A stretch of 64,000 nt of DNA, from the NCBI GenBank assembly GCA_964036195.1, contig OZ038460.1, positions 5,893,504 to 5,957,503 on the forward strand, read 5' to 3'. Numbering within the stretch: position 1 is the stretch's first letter; every line of letters begins with the position of its first letter. Shown here piece by piece: positions 10,089 to 19,074 of this stretch. The notes under the pieces were generated by a model. The model was not told where the DNA came from, did not search any database, and worked only from the letters and a program-made list of their open reading frames with translations. Origin of the DNA: Sphaerolaimus hirsutus. Taxonomy: Eukaryota; Nematoda; Chromadorea; Monhysterida; Sphaerolaimidae. The translations under genes were made by a program, and so were the position numbers.

Positions 10089-10466
10089 ATGGTGTCTAAA
10101 AGAGTACCTAGAATAGTGAAACACACAGAAACATTGAGAAGAATCCATGAAATTGATACTGAATCTGGATTGAGAACCTATATAAAGAAGATACCGGAGG
10201 TTAAGCTTATAGTATTTTTGGATTGCTTGTATAATTCATCAGTGAATGAATCGTATCGCAAAAGTTTAACAAAAGGACAAAAACACCGTATCGATTATTA
10301 TCGACCATTAACTAACAGAGTATTATCCATCACTTGTAGTAATAGTAGAAGCAATTTGAATAAAGTTCGCAAAGTTTTGATTGAATACGCAACTGTTGGA
10401 TTTGTAAAGTCTATTCTATCTCCACTGGTGGTCAAGTTAAACAAACGATATGGAAACAACATCTAA
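10089..10466 (+). CDS. Small basic conserved-position protein (125 aa)
   Basis: I start it at ATG 10089 (MVSKRVPRIVKH), just after the ATPase stop; an earlier in-frame start would be GTG. Basic, with a hydrophobic stretch (VKLIVFLDCLYN) and a Ser/Asn-rich middle. No family recognised. It overlaps the next gene by 17 bp in another frame. Tight packing and intact reading suggest a real core gene. Confidence 0.65.
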   Translation: MVSKRVPRIVKHTETLRRIHEIDTESGLRTYIKKIPEVKLIVFLDCLYNSSVNESYRKSLTKGQKHRIDYYRPLTNRVLSITCSNSRSNLNKVRKVLIEYATVGFVKSILSPLVVKLNKRYGNNI

Positions 10467-11517
10467 GTCACAAAATAAAGTGAATGTTAAAGATTTTAAA
10501 TGGGTATTGAAAAAGTTCGCTACAGATGAATCTGATAAACAAGCGCTCGAAAAAATAATAAACCGCATTATTAATAGTGATCGCATTACGCTAACTGAAA
10601 AGCAGCATCTTTTAATAGCAGCTCGAGAAAAAATATCGGCTATTTTGAAGTCAAAATATAATTTTAAACCTTTTAATAAAGAGGAAACGATGTTAGCTGG
10701 ATTAAATGTGACAGGTAATGATAATGTGAGACAACCACCCTCGAGACAACCACCTTTGAGACAGCCGCCCTCACCCATACCAGATGGTGAACAAGACAGT
10801 AATCTAGGTCCAATCGATACACCAGAGTTCAAATCTACACCCGTACAATCTGATAATCGAAACCGACGTAACCGTCAATCCATGGAGGATGAACAATTTT
10901 ATTCACCGAGTGTCGTTTTTAAAGATCAATCATCAACTAGTCCGCATGAAGATAGGCTAAGTAGAAGTAAGATTCGTGGACGTAGGTCTACCATGACAGA
11001 CCCATCGTTGAGACGAAAAACTTTAACGAGACGTGTAGAATTTGATGATACTGGGTATTCACAAAAAACATCTGTTAGCCAAAAAAGAAAAACTGGAGAA
11101 ACATCACCTTTAATTCAAGGCACTCCACATTATGCACAGAAAAATGTCGATACTCCAAAAATGGCGAAAATGCTTCGATCAGTTGATCAACAATTGCAAA
11201 AGCGAAATCTAATAGTTGATAGTCAAAATAGAATATATTCACCTGATACAAAAACCCCAGTACCAGGTAGTGATTACAATGAAATTGTCCGTTATTTGGC
11301 TTCCATAAAAGCAAAAGAAACTGATGTAGGTAAGCATAGACCACCAGTAGGTCTGAGAGAATTGAGCAAACAAATGGTTAAATTACCATTGGAACACAAG
11401 AGACAGAATCTTCAAACTTACGTAAATAATATTTTGACTCCAAGGAGAAAGGGAAAAGGGACATTGTCACATGAATCGAGAGTTCCAATAAATTGGATTG
11501 AAAATGTCTGGAAATAA
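10450..11517 (+). CDS. Uncharacterised, largely disordered protein (355 aa)
   Basis: ATG at 10450. The N-terminal 80 residues look helical and charged. Residues about 94-110 carry RQPP repeats; the middle is Ser/Arg/Thr-rich with repeated RR pairs, and the C-terminus is basic (LTPRRKGKG). Position between packaging ATPase and integrase, and low complexity, are compatible with a structural or scaffold-like protein, but that is inference. It overlaps the integrase start by 14 bp. Confidence 0.7.
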   Translation: METTSKSQNKVNVKDFKWVLKKFATDESDKQALEKIINRIINSDRITLTEKQHLLIAAREKISAILKSKYNFKPFNKEETMLAGLNVTGNDNVRQPPSRQPPLRQPPSPIPDGEQDSNLGPIDTPEFKSTPVQSDNRNRRNRQSMEDEQFYSPSVVFKDQSSTSPHEDRLSRSKIRGRRSTMTDPSLRRKTLTRRVEFDDTGYSQKTSVSQKRKTGETSPLIQGTPHYAQKNVDTPKMAKMLRSVDQQLQKRNLIVDSQNRIYSPDTKTPVPGSDYNEIVRYLASIKAKETDVGKHRPPVGLRELSKQMVKLPLEHKRQNLQTYVNNILTPRRKGKGTLSHESRVPINWIENVWK

Positions 11518-12535
11518 CTATGACAAACTTTTAAGTTACTTATGGACTGGAAACTTGAATCGTGGGAGAATAAGTGCCAAAAAAATCACAAAAGGTTTAT
11601 TTTCAGCACCCGAAACATTGTATACAGAAGCTAAAAAGTATAAACCTGAAATAACTCGTAAACATGTATTAAGTTGGATTCAAAAACAACGTGGGTATGT
11701 TTTGACAAAACAAACTAAAAGAAGTAAACGAAACACTAGACCAGTAATAGCAACGGGTCTTTACAAAACTCTGTCTATTGATATAGCTTTTTTTGCACCC
11801 CCTAAACCTAATTACAATTATATTGGTGTGTTATTAGCAGTTTGCCCATTTTCAGATATGGTTCATTTTAGATTAATAAAGAACAAATCGGCTAAACACG
11901 TTAAAGTTAAATTTGCAGAAATTTTGGATGAAGTCAGAGCTAGGGGTGGTGCTCCAAATACCGTAACTTGTGACATGGCTAAAGAATTTCTTAGCAATGA
12001 GTTTCGTTCATTTTTAGAAGAAAATGAAATCAATCTTCGACCATTGGCATCATATCAAAAAAATAGTCCCGTAGAAAGGGTAATTGGAACTATCAGATCA
12101 CGTTTGGGAAGACATTTTGCAACCACAAAATATAAACGTTATTTTTACATTCTAAAACATTTGGTGGATTCTATAAACATGACACCCAGAAAGTATTTAA
12201 ACAACAAATCTCCTATAGAAGTTACCATTTTGGATGACAGAAAAATTTTTCAGAAGAGATTTTCTCCGAAATTGAATAGGCGTTCTCTTAGAAATATACC
12301 TAAAAATCGTAGACCAAAACCCAAGTTTAAACTGAATGACATTGTACACGCTCGCGTACACAAAACTTTTTCAAAGTCTACCGATCAGAAATTTAGTGAA
12401 AATACTTACTTTTTGGCTGAAATAAATACTAATTTAGTACCGTACACATACAAGATTTCAAAAGAAAGAGACGGTGAATCTAAGTTACCTACTGTATTCT
12501 ATGCAGAAGATTTGATATTAGCTACAGAACAATAA
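11504..12535 (+). CDS. Retroviral-type integrase (rve core)
   Basis: 343 aa from ATG 11504. It would join element ends to target DNA and make the 6 bp duplication seen here. Catalytic triad: D93 (SIDIAFF), D157 (TCDMAKEF), E191 (SPVERVIG), with 33 residues between the second D and E, slightly short of the usual 35. The N-terminal 80 residues are basic and I do not see a clear HHCC finger. The C-terminus is basic with an SH3-like flavour; no chromodomain recognised. Its stop overlaps the next start (TAATG). Confidence 0.93.
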   Translation: MSGNNYDKLLSYLWTGNLNRGRISAKKITKGLFSAPETLYTEAKKYKPEITRKHVLSWIQKQRGYVLTKQTKRSKRNTRPVIATGLYKTLSIDIAFFAPPKPNYNYIGVLLAVCPFSDMVHFRLIKNKSAKHVKVKFAEILDEVRARGGAPNTVTCDMAKEFLSNEFRSFLEENEINLRPLASYQKNSPVERVIGTIRSRLGRHFATTKYKRYFYILKHLVDSINMTPRKYLNNKSPIEVTILDDRKIFQKRFSPKLNRRSLRNIPKNRRPKPKFKLNDIVHARVHKTFSKSTDQKFSENTYFLAEINTNLVPYTYKISKERDGESKLPTVFYAEDLILATEQ

Positions 12536-12864
12536 TGTTAACTCGAAGCGCTGCGGCTGCGCAACCTTGTAAAGATGAAAAAGTTTATTTGAACACAATT
12601 CAGATGGAGGAATCTCATCCTTCATCACGAATGAGAAAAAAAGAGTGTACTGTGAACAAAAAGTTTATTATTCAATCTGGTTTGACAACGTTACAGTTGG
12701 TAACCGTTATTATTTTACTCATATTTATAAGCACGTATGGTTCATTGAATGATCAATCATTGCGTTACTTGATAAGTACGATACCACCGCACAATACGTG
12801 GAAAGTGTTGAATGACCTCATTTCATTTAATGCATCAGCAAATAATACTGAAAACAACACATAA
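12535..12864 (+). CDS. Small single-pass membrane protein (109 aa)
   Basis: One hydrophobic helix at about residues 47-69 (LVTVIILLIFI), a basic stretch just before it (RMRKKE, NKK) and an Asn-rich tail with possible glycosylation sites (NASANNTENNT). No signal peptide. By the positive-inside pattern the N-terminus would face the cytosol. It starts at the integrase stop (TAATG) and its own stop overlaps the next start the same way. A virion or host-membrane role is possible. Confidence 0.7.
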   Translation: MLTRSAAAAQPCKDEKVYLNTIQMEESHPSSRMRKKECTVNKKFIIQSGLTTLQLVTVIILLIFISTYGSLNDQSLRYLISTIPPHNTWKVLNDLISFNASANNTENNT

Positions 12865-13934
12865 TGGAAACACATTGTAATCAAGCGAATTTAGATTTGG
12901 TTTTAGATGGTGAAAATTTAACATTCAATTTTCCAAACAACTTACTATTTAACGCTAGCGAAAATTGGGAATTGGGAATTCAATATTTACACATTAGTGG
13001 TTTAGACAAGAGTACAAAATTTTTAAATTATTCATTGAGTGATTATTTCATTATTTTAGACATTGGTGGAAGTTTTTATTATACTGAAATAAATTTTGAA
13101 TCACTTTTTACTAAAATCGGTGAAACAAGAGTGCTAACAAAATTACCTTCTAAGGAAGATATTTTGTTGTGTATTTCGAGTTCAATTAACAATGCAGTCA
13201 AATGTGAATCTTTGTATGATCTTCAAAACAAGTGTGGTGATCATTGGTCATTTATTTTGCGAGAAATTGAAGCGTATCAAAAAGACAAAAATATTAAAAA
13301 TATTATCACGCGTAAGAAACGTAGGATAACCTATGAAAATGACGCAAATCTTTCTCGTATGGCGATAGCTGAAAAACGCGATTTAATAGATGAACATATT
13401 GGAGAATCATTGGAAATACTTAGATTAAAAAAAGTGCACCCTGAGAGTGAAAAAATGGAGAAAGGAGTAAATAAGGATAATATTTTGAAATATAAAATAA
13501 TAGATAGTTTAGTAGTTTTTGAAAAAAGTACTCAATGTAGCATGCTCATGTTTTCAAAAGCGTTGAAGGAATTGGTAGGTACAAAATTGGAATTTGTATC
13601 ATCTCAAATAGAAGATAATATATGTAATATGGAAGATGGGATAAGTAATTTTGTTGGACATAAAATGCTATACATTGTTTGTCTTTCACCATTACAAAAC
13701 ACCATTTTTGGATCAAACAAAGTTATTATTGGACACATACCATTAAATAATCAAAAAATAGTTGAAACTATCAATTATGAACCAAATAACATAACATTTT
13801 TTCCAATTGGATCTATTTTTACTGACAGATTGCATTTTGCTTTCTTAACAGAAGATTCAACACATGCATTATTTTTACCAAATGCGCGTATTTTTATGTC
13901 CGTAAGTATACGCAAACGACCGTTGTTACATTAA
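12864..13934 (+). CDS. Minor capsid (penton-like) protein, Polinton PX type
   Basis: 356 aa. It would occupy capsid vertices as a single jelly-roll protein. Support: position just upstream of core protein and major capsid; N-terminus with the LDLVLDGENLTFNFP beta pattern; and C-terminal strand ending FMSVSIRKR, typical of Polinton minor capsid proteins as I know them. A charged, Lys-rich insertion (about residues 130-215) interrupts the fold. TAATG start overlap with the preceding gene. Confidence 0.8.
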   Translation: METHCNQANLDLVLDGENLTFNFPNNLLFNASENWELGIQYLHISGLDKSTKFLNYSLSDYFIILDIGGSFYYTEINFESLFTKIGETRVLTKLPSKEDILLCISSSINNAVKCESLYDLQNKCGDHWSFILREIEAYQKDKNIKNIITRKKRRITYENDANLSRMAIAEKRDLIDEHIGESLEILRLKKVHPESEKMEKGVNKDNILKYKIIDSLVVFEKSTQCSMLMFSKALKELVGTKLEFVSSQIEDNICNMEDGISNFVGHKMLYIVCLSPLQNTIFGSNKVIIGHIPLNNQKIVETINYEPNNITFFPIGSIFTDRLHFAFLTEDSTHALFLPNARIFMSVSIRKRPLLH

Positions 13935-13955
13935 CTTCACCCAACCGCTTACTAC

Positions 13956-13986
13956 TATATAAACCACAACGTTTTAGTCATCAGTG
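13956..13986 (+). promoter_or_regulatory. TATA box plus TCAGT initiator (core-protein gene)
   Basis: TATATAAA at 13956-13963 and TCAGTGTG at 13981, 25 bp apart, directly ahead of the basic protein gene. The TCAGT initiator is the classic arthropod form. Confidence 0.65.
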
Positions 13987-14007
13987 TGTGTGTGTGTGTA
14001 CATCGAA

Positions 14008-14454
14008 ATGGACAATAAAAAATTGGAAGCAGATTGTCAGGAAATTCACAGATATAATTACGGAATGTTGAGTCAACCAGACCCAATGTTTTATGAAAAA
14101 AGTATTCAGGATGCTGCCAACTTTACGGGTGTAGTTGGTTTAGGGAGTGAAGACATTCAAACTACTAGACTTTTAACTGAACCAGTTGTTGTGAATACAT
14201 CACAACCGAGTCAAAGTAATACAGGTACAAAAAGAAAGAAAAAAGTTACAAGGAAAAAAAAGTCAAAAGTGAAATCAGTCGGTATGGGACCTAAAAAGGG
14301 AAAAGGTAGACGTGGCCGTCGCAGACGACGCAAGGTTGGTACATCTAAAATGATAAAGAATTTTCTTGGTGGTAGACGCAAGGGACGAAAAATCGGTGGA
14401 CGACGCAGACGTAAGAAGAAGAATCCAGTCACGATACCACTTTTTCCTAGGTAA
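14008..14454 (+). CDS. Basic DNA-condensing core protein
   Basis: 148 aa from ATG 14008; the GTG further upstream lies at the predicted cap site. The N-terminal 65 residues are ordinary, then come Lys/Arg blocks (KRKKKVTRKKK, GRRGRRRRRK, GGRRRRKKK). This is the composition of adenovirus core proteins VII/mu and of virion histone-like proteins, so packaging of DNA is the likely role. Likely nuclear. It has its own TATA/initiator upstream, and another TATA box follows it ahead of the major capsid gene. Confidence 0.75.
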   Translation: MDNKKLEADCQEIHRYNYGMLSQPDPMFYEKSIQDAANFTGVVGLGSEDIQTTRLLTEPVVVNTSQPSQSNTGTKRKKKVTRKKKSKVKSVGMGPKKGKGRRGRRRRRKVGTSKMIKNFLGGRRKGRKIGGRRRRKKKNPVTIPLFPR

Positions 14455-14482
14455 ACTGATCAGGTAGATGACAGGTTACCAG

Positions 14483-14490
14483 TATATAAA
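14483..14490 (+). promoter_or_regulatory. TATA box of the major capsid gene
   Basis: TATATAAA, 60 bp ahead of the capsid ATG. A possible initiator TCACATT lies at 14531, somewhat far from the box. Confidence 0.5.
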
Positions 14491-14550
14491 CAATGTTGTT
14501 GTTTTATTTTTGTGTAACTATTATTGTTCGTCACATTAGTTGTTGATAAA

Positions 14551-15972
14551 ATGGCCGCAACAAACGAAGCAGGGAGTGCTGTTGTAGCACCAGAAACATT
14601 GCTAAAATCAAAACCTGATATTGACAGTAATTTTGTAACTCCAGATGAACTATTGTATTACAAAGCTCCAACCATAGATAGCGCATTTGTGCAGCAAAAT
14701 TTTTTACCCATTCCATTAGTCACTCAACATCAGGAAGATGGTACTAGTTGGTCATTTGAAGTAAATTCATCTCAGTATTACCTCGATCTCAGTAATTTGT
14801 GGATGAGAATACGATTTAAGGTTACAAAAGACGATGGAAATGAAATTGCGACAACTTTTGGTACTCCAGAAGAAGTTTGTACTGATTGGGTTGCCGTTAT
14901 TCCTGGTATTGCTCAAACTATGTGGAGAACAATGAAAATATTTTCCAAAGAACAATTAATTATGGAATGTGTATCAGATTACAGCTATCTAGCTGACATA
15001 AAGAATAATATTTTGGAAGATATGAAAAAATTTGATAAGCAAAAGGAAATACAAGGATGGTATGTGGAAAACTATAGACAATCAAATTTGATGACTGAAT
15101 CTTTCAGGGAAAGGGCAAAAATGATAGAAGGTTCGAGAATTTGTAATGTTATGGCACCCTTGTTGATGGATTTACTCAGCGTTAAGAGATATTGGCCTCC
15201 TTCCTTTCCAATAAAATTTCAATTGGAACGTAACAGTGATCAATTTATGTTAGAATGTTTCAAAAAAGAACAAGAAGCACCAGGTTTTCGCGACCAAGTG
15301 TCAAAATATAAATTTAAATTCTTAAAGGTTGAATTATTTGGTAGATTTTTACAGCCAGCGGCTGAAATTGGCTTGGCAGTTGAGAAAATGTTACTTGGAA
15401 AACCATTGAAAATGCACTTTTTGAATTGCCGCGTGGCTAGGGTCCAAATTCAACCTGGAACTCAAGAATCATCAACAAATGCTATTATGAGTGGAAAACT
15501 TCCTTCATTTGTTTTTCTACAATTTTTGGATAAAAATCGATACCTCACTAATGATGTGTCTCAACAGAAGTTCACTTTTTCGCCAGCTAATATTCAAAGG
15601 GCATCGGTAATTTTTGGTTCCTCACGACACCCATTGAACCCCTATGAATTTGATTTGTCACCCAAGTCAGACTTTGGATATGAACTTGCCTATGTAGAGT
15701 TGTGCAGATGTCTGAAGAAGAATTTTGGTGTTGAAAATTCGGTGTCATTTGAGGATTTTAAAACGGGAAGGTTTCTATTAGCCGTTGATCCCACAGCTTG
15801 TGCAGTTTCAGGCGAACAAAGCAATCTTCACAGTATAGGGAGTTTAGGTATTGACCTTAGATTTCATAAACCTACTGATGGTAATGGTTTGACGGTACTA
15901 GTGTTCATGTTTACAATAGCTTCTATTCATTTATATTCTGATAGAACCATCTTAAGTAATGCTAATTATTGA
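14551..15972 (+). CDS. Major capsid protein, double jelly-roll, Polinton PY type
   Basis: 473 aa from ATG 14551 (MAATNEAG). It would form the icosahedral shell as trimers. Length and position (between core protein and protease) match Polinton and adintovirus capsid proteins. N-terminal strand pattern (QEDGTSWSFEVNSSQYYLDL) and repeated W/F-rich strands are consistent with the fold. I rely on family resemblance and synteny, not a catalytic motif. The next gene's ATG follows its stop by 2 bp. Confidence 0.85.
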   Translation: MAATNEAGSAVVAPETLLKSKPDIDSNFVTPDELLYYKAPTIDSAFVQQNFLPIPLVTQHQEDGTSWSFEVNSSQYYLDLSNLWMRIRFKVTKDDGNEIATTFGTPEEVCTDWVAVIPGIAQTMWRTMKIFSKEQLIMECVSDYSYLADIKNNILEDMKKFDKQKEIQGWYVENYRQSNLMTESFRERAKMIEGSRICNVMAPLLMDLLSVKRYWPPSFPIKFQLERNSDQFMLECFKKEQEAPGFRDQVSKYKFKFLKVELFGRFLQPAAEIGLAVEKMLLGKPLKMHFLNCRVARVQIQPGTQESSTNAIMSGKLPSFVFLQFLDKNRYLTNDVSQQKFTFSPANIQRASVIFGSSRHPLNPYEFDLSPKSDFGYELAYVELCRCLKKNFGVENSVSFEDFKTGRFLLAVDPTACAVSGEQSNLHSIGSLGIDLRFHKPTDGNGLTVLVFMFTIASIHLYSDRTILSNANY

Positions 15973-15974
15973 TT

Positions 15975-16478
15975 ATGGAAATAAATGATATTCGTTATGT
16001 ATTACTTCATGATCCTATTATTAAATCTAATGTATCTTGTGTGACATTGCAGAATGCATTTTTACTAGGTGAAAAACGTGCCGTTATTGTTTTTTTACAA
16101 TATCGTGATTTACCTTATGGTCATTTTGTTGCATTGTATCGTAGTGGGCAGAATTCTGCCATTTTATTTGATAGTTTGGGTGCAAAAAATCTCCACAATA
16201 AAACCATTGAATTTTTATTGAAACATTTTGTACCAGGTTGTAATGTTATAATTAATAGTATACAAACTCAAAAAGCAGATTCATCAAAATGTGGTATTTA
16301 CGCTCTCATATTTGTAAAATTGGTATTATTATTTAAAAATCATCAAATAGCAGTAGGAGAAGTGATAAAAGTAATAAACCGTTGTAAAAATAATATAGCA
16401 TTGTTATTTAGAATGTTGTTTCCTACTTTATCATTGGATAATCTTACTCAAAATGCGATAAAATTAATAAAAGAATGA
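15975..16478 (+). CDS. Adenain-like cysteine protease (capsid maturation)
   Basis: 167 aa from ATG 15975. It would cleave capsid and core precursors. His50 (YGHFVALY), Asp66 (LFDSLGA), an upstream Gln (IQTQ) and Cys106 (SKCGIYAL) form the expected C48/adenain triad and oxyanion residue. Size matches Polinton PRO. It is last in the rightward core cluster; AATAAA at about 16482 could end the transcript. Confidence 0.92.
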   Translation: MEINDIRYVLLHDPIIKSNVSCVTLQNAFLLGEKRAVIVFLQYRDLPYGHFVALYRSGQNSAILFDSLGAKNLHNKTIEFLLKHFVPGCNVIINSIQTQKADSSKCGIYALIFVKLVLLFKNHQIAVGEVIKVINRCKNNIALLFRMLFPTLSLDNLTQNAIKLIKE

Positions 16479-16545
16479 ATAAAAAATTCAAAATTTGAAT
16501 CATGTTGAACTTGGTGATGGGTGGTTTTAGTTCTATAATTAACAT

Positions 16546-17376
16546 TTAATCACTAATCATATTCAGCGAGTGGTCATTTTTGTCCAGATCGTCCCAAGTT
16601 TCCAGCGGCTTGTCGAATGCTTGGTAATTGGGGTTGATTTGTATTTTCGGAGGCGGCACGGCATAATTCTTGAACGGTGGGACTTGCACATGAAACATGG
16701 AATTGCCGGCAGCGGAATTGATATGCCGCCAATTGAGGTTGTTTGGTTTGTACCACGAAGAACCCCATTCCTCGTTATGACCTGCACGTGACATTGATGG
16801 TGGTCCTTATTACCGAGTAAGTAGGTAGATGACTCACCCTTCGGAATGGGGTTCTTTCCAGCAGCGAAATCGGTACGCATCAAGAAATTGTGAAACCCTT
16901 GTTCATAATTCGGAGCGGATCCCACGTGAATCTTGACGCCCATCGGAATTTCCTCTAGAACCGGTGTGTGGAATGCTTCGCATGTAGCATCGACCACGTG
17001 CATACCTCGGTGCACGTAGAACGGCTTGTCCGAAAAGTTGAAAAGCAGGACGCCGGCATTACCATACCAATGCAGAGCTTCTGCGCAGCATAATCTTTTA
17101 CAAGATTAAATCATAGTGAGAATTGCTGGAAAACTCACCAGAATGCATGACCACACCGTTATACAGAGCCAGGCCTAGCCTACTGGTCATGCGCAAGTAG
17201 TGACCATGCGGTGGTCTCAATCTCAAATCGAACAGCACTAGAGCACGTCCTCCGTAGGCAGGGATTTCGTAGTCATAAGCGCTGAACAGTTTGATGAACG
17301 GATAGTATATCGATGAGGTCGGTCTGAACGCTCGGTTCGTTATCAGCTGGAAGCCCACTTTGCTGTTGGCAGGCAT
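16546..17376 (-). CDS. Spliced dUTPase-fold protein, catalytic residues lost (238 aa)
   Basis: Three exons, 17376-17139, 17080-16838 and 16781-16546, joined in phase 1 both times across 58 and 56 bp introns with GTGAGT donors and CAG acceptors. The joined product shows the dUTPase order: FSAYDYE (motif 1), RMTSRLGLA (motif 2), then across the first splice a motif 3 region followed by GVLLFNFSDKPFYVHRG, as in true enzymes. But the motif 3 catalytic Asp and the motif 2 Ser are replaced and motif 5 is missing. Exon 3 is a Pro/Asn-rich tail unrelated to dUTPase. Probably a regulatory protein on the old fold, as proposed for adenovirus E4-ORF1; its function is unknown. GC-richer than the core genes. 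Confidence 0.8.
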
Positions 17377-17448
17377 GTTTTCTGGTCAGTCAGTCGATGA
17401 TGACTTTCCTGGTTAGTCAGTTTGTTGTGTTCAACTGTTTGCAACAAT

Positions 17449-17690
17449 GACTGAAATGTACAAAAAGAGCTGTTCTTATACTCGCTCCATTCACTTTTTT
17501 ACCGGTGCAAATAAATGCATTTTGTACTGTCCAAAATTTTTACCCAACCAAAAATAGGTTTTGCATGGGCATGAATAATAATATTTTGGTCTAGCAATAT
17601 TCCATTTTCAGTACAAAATGCATTTTCTTTAGACCAATAAAAAGTGGATGGAGCGAGTATAAGAACGGTTCTTTTTGTACATTTCAGTCA
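17449..17690. promoter_or_regulatory. Palindromic bidirectional promoter
   Basis: Two inverted copies of one promoter face outward. Minus: TATAAGAA at 17480-17473 and TCAGTC at 17454-17449. Plus: TATAAGAA at 17658-17665 and TCAGTC at 17684-17689. Both have box-to-start spacing of about 28 bp. The arms share GGAGCGAGTATAAGAAC and TTTTTGTACATTTCAGTCATTG. It drives the dUTPase-like gene leftward and the CxxC gene rightward. Confidence 0.85.
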
Positions 17691-17752
17691 TTGTTTGTTC
17701 TCTTCTGAGCAATAAAAACAGAAACAACTCACCCAAGCAGCATCAGCACCAA

Positions 17753-18415
17753 ATGTTCACTCCAGTAGCATTGACAGCCGACGCCTTACGTGAGAAACAA
17801 CTGCAACGGGAAGCTGAGATGGCTCAACCCAGAGACATGAGTGATGACAGTGGGATCGGAACTGACACTGAAGGTAAGCAGGTGGGGAAAGGTGGCGAGC
17901 AGCAACCAGATACAAACAAGGAACAAGGTCCAAAATGGAAACTATGGAAAAAATATAATTACCCCCTGGCTACAATGACAAGTTACTCAACCCTTACCTT
18001 TGCTTTGTGTTCTTGGTGCAGTGGGCGAACCAAATTTTTACCGAGTATTTTGTGGGGAGATGAAAGTATCAGCGTTTCCATTAGAATGTGTAAACATTGT
18101 CGAGATCGTCACGAAAAGCTGGTTGACATCTTACGTAGCAGGCAAAACAAACGAGATGAACTGGAACGAAATATTTACAGAACACCAACAGAAAATGAAC
18201 AATGGGACGGACCCGATGGAGATTCGCCCCCGTGGAAGAAAGGTGAGTTCAAGCAATTTTTAAACCATTGATTGACACTTTCATGGGTTGTTCAATTTGC
18301 AGGAAGGGACTCAGTGTCCAGAGTACGTGAGGACTGCGCGACCTCCGACGCCCATCCCTCCATTGCTGCGGCGGATCCATCCGGCGACGCAGCAACCACC
18401 CCCTCCAGGGACTGA
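17753..18415 (+). CDS. Accessory gene, intron-1-retained isoform a with CxxC pairs (200 aa)
   Basis: Reading straight through the first intron keeps a frame open from 17753 to 18242. After the second splice it continues from 18303 to a stop at 18413-18415. This frame has CSWC and CKHC pairs 23 residues apart flanking a hydrophobic, beta-prone stretch, after an acidic DSGIGTDTE segment. Small zinc-binding proteins with an acidic N-terminus occur as cell-cycle modulators in small DNA viruses (E7, E1A and the adintovirus oncoid proteins). I see no LxCxE, so likeness to those is only suggestive. Either isoform could be the main product. Confidence 0.5.
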
Positions 18416-18695
18416 ACCTGTGGTCGATGATGATGATGATGATGATGATGGGGTAGCTAACGCTATTCCATGGGGTTTTATATATAAATATGGTGATGGT
18501 AATGAAACTGGTGGTGAACTGAATCACCAACCTCGTATTCTACATGAACACTGTCACCATTATCATGTGACAGCAGCGGGAGGGTCTGAAGACAATGGAT
18601 GTGTTGAAGTAGATCAAACTAAAAACAAGAAAAAAATTGTCCACCACAGTGGTAAAGACATAACCATAAATATGACCTGTAATAATAAATCCTGA
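17753..18695 (+). CDS. Accessory gene, spliced isoform b (244 aa, three exons)
   Basis: Exons 17753-17873, 18022-18242, 18303-18695; phases agree at both junctions. The first intron (148 bp) has donor GGTAAGC and a pyrimidine-rich acceptor ending TTGGTGCAG; the second (60 bp) starts GTGAGT. N-terminus shared with isoform a, including the acidic DSGIGTD. Exon 2 in this frame is a Cys/Val-rich segment. Exon 3 is Pro-rich (RPPTPIPPLL), then a run of eight Asp, then His/Asn-rich (EHCHHYHV). No family recognised. AATAAA follows at about 18763. Confidence 0.6.
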
Positions 18696-18828
18696 CCCTC
18701 CCGCTGATCATGTTTGATTGTTGTTGTTGTTTTTTATTCACCCGGGTGTTACTTATAATTATGAATAAATAAACTTTCCTTAAAAATACTTGAATTGGAT
18801 TACAATTACTTGCTTATTTTTTATTTTA

Positions 18829-19048
18829 TCTACCATATTTCCTCAAAATACCCCCTCGAAACCTCCCTCAAAATATTCAGTATGAATTTGTGGTCCGGGG
18901 AAAACGTTCAAAACACTTACGTTAGAACATCTAAAGGCTGTTAAAACTTATAAATGGTGGTTATTGTTGCATTTTTCACATTTTTCTCTCAAAATTTCCA
19001 CTCTGAAAAAATAAACCCTGGGGGTAATTCGAGGAAATACAGTATGTA
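18829..19048. repeat. MITE with TACCATATTTCC termini
   Basis: About 220 bp bounded by TACCATATTTCCTC and GAGGAAATACAGTA, in the intergenic space after the isoform gene. It marks the start of the repeat-rich accessory arm. Confidence 0.7.
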
Positions 19049-19074
19049 AGTCACTCACTACTTAGGAAACCAAT

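Noticed and set aside
16480..18700. Right end of a standard 15-16 kb Polinton expected here
   Set aside because: No copy of the AGTAGTATGACCC terminus or TATAGG occurs in this interval by eye; the only matching terminus is at 33288.
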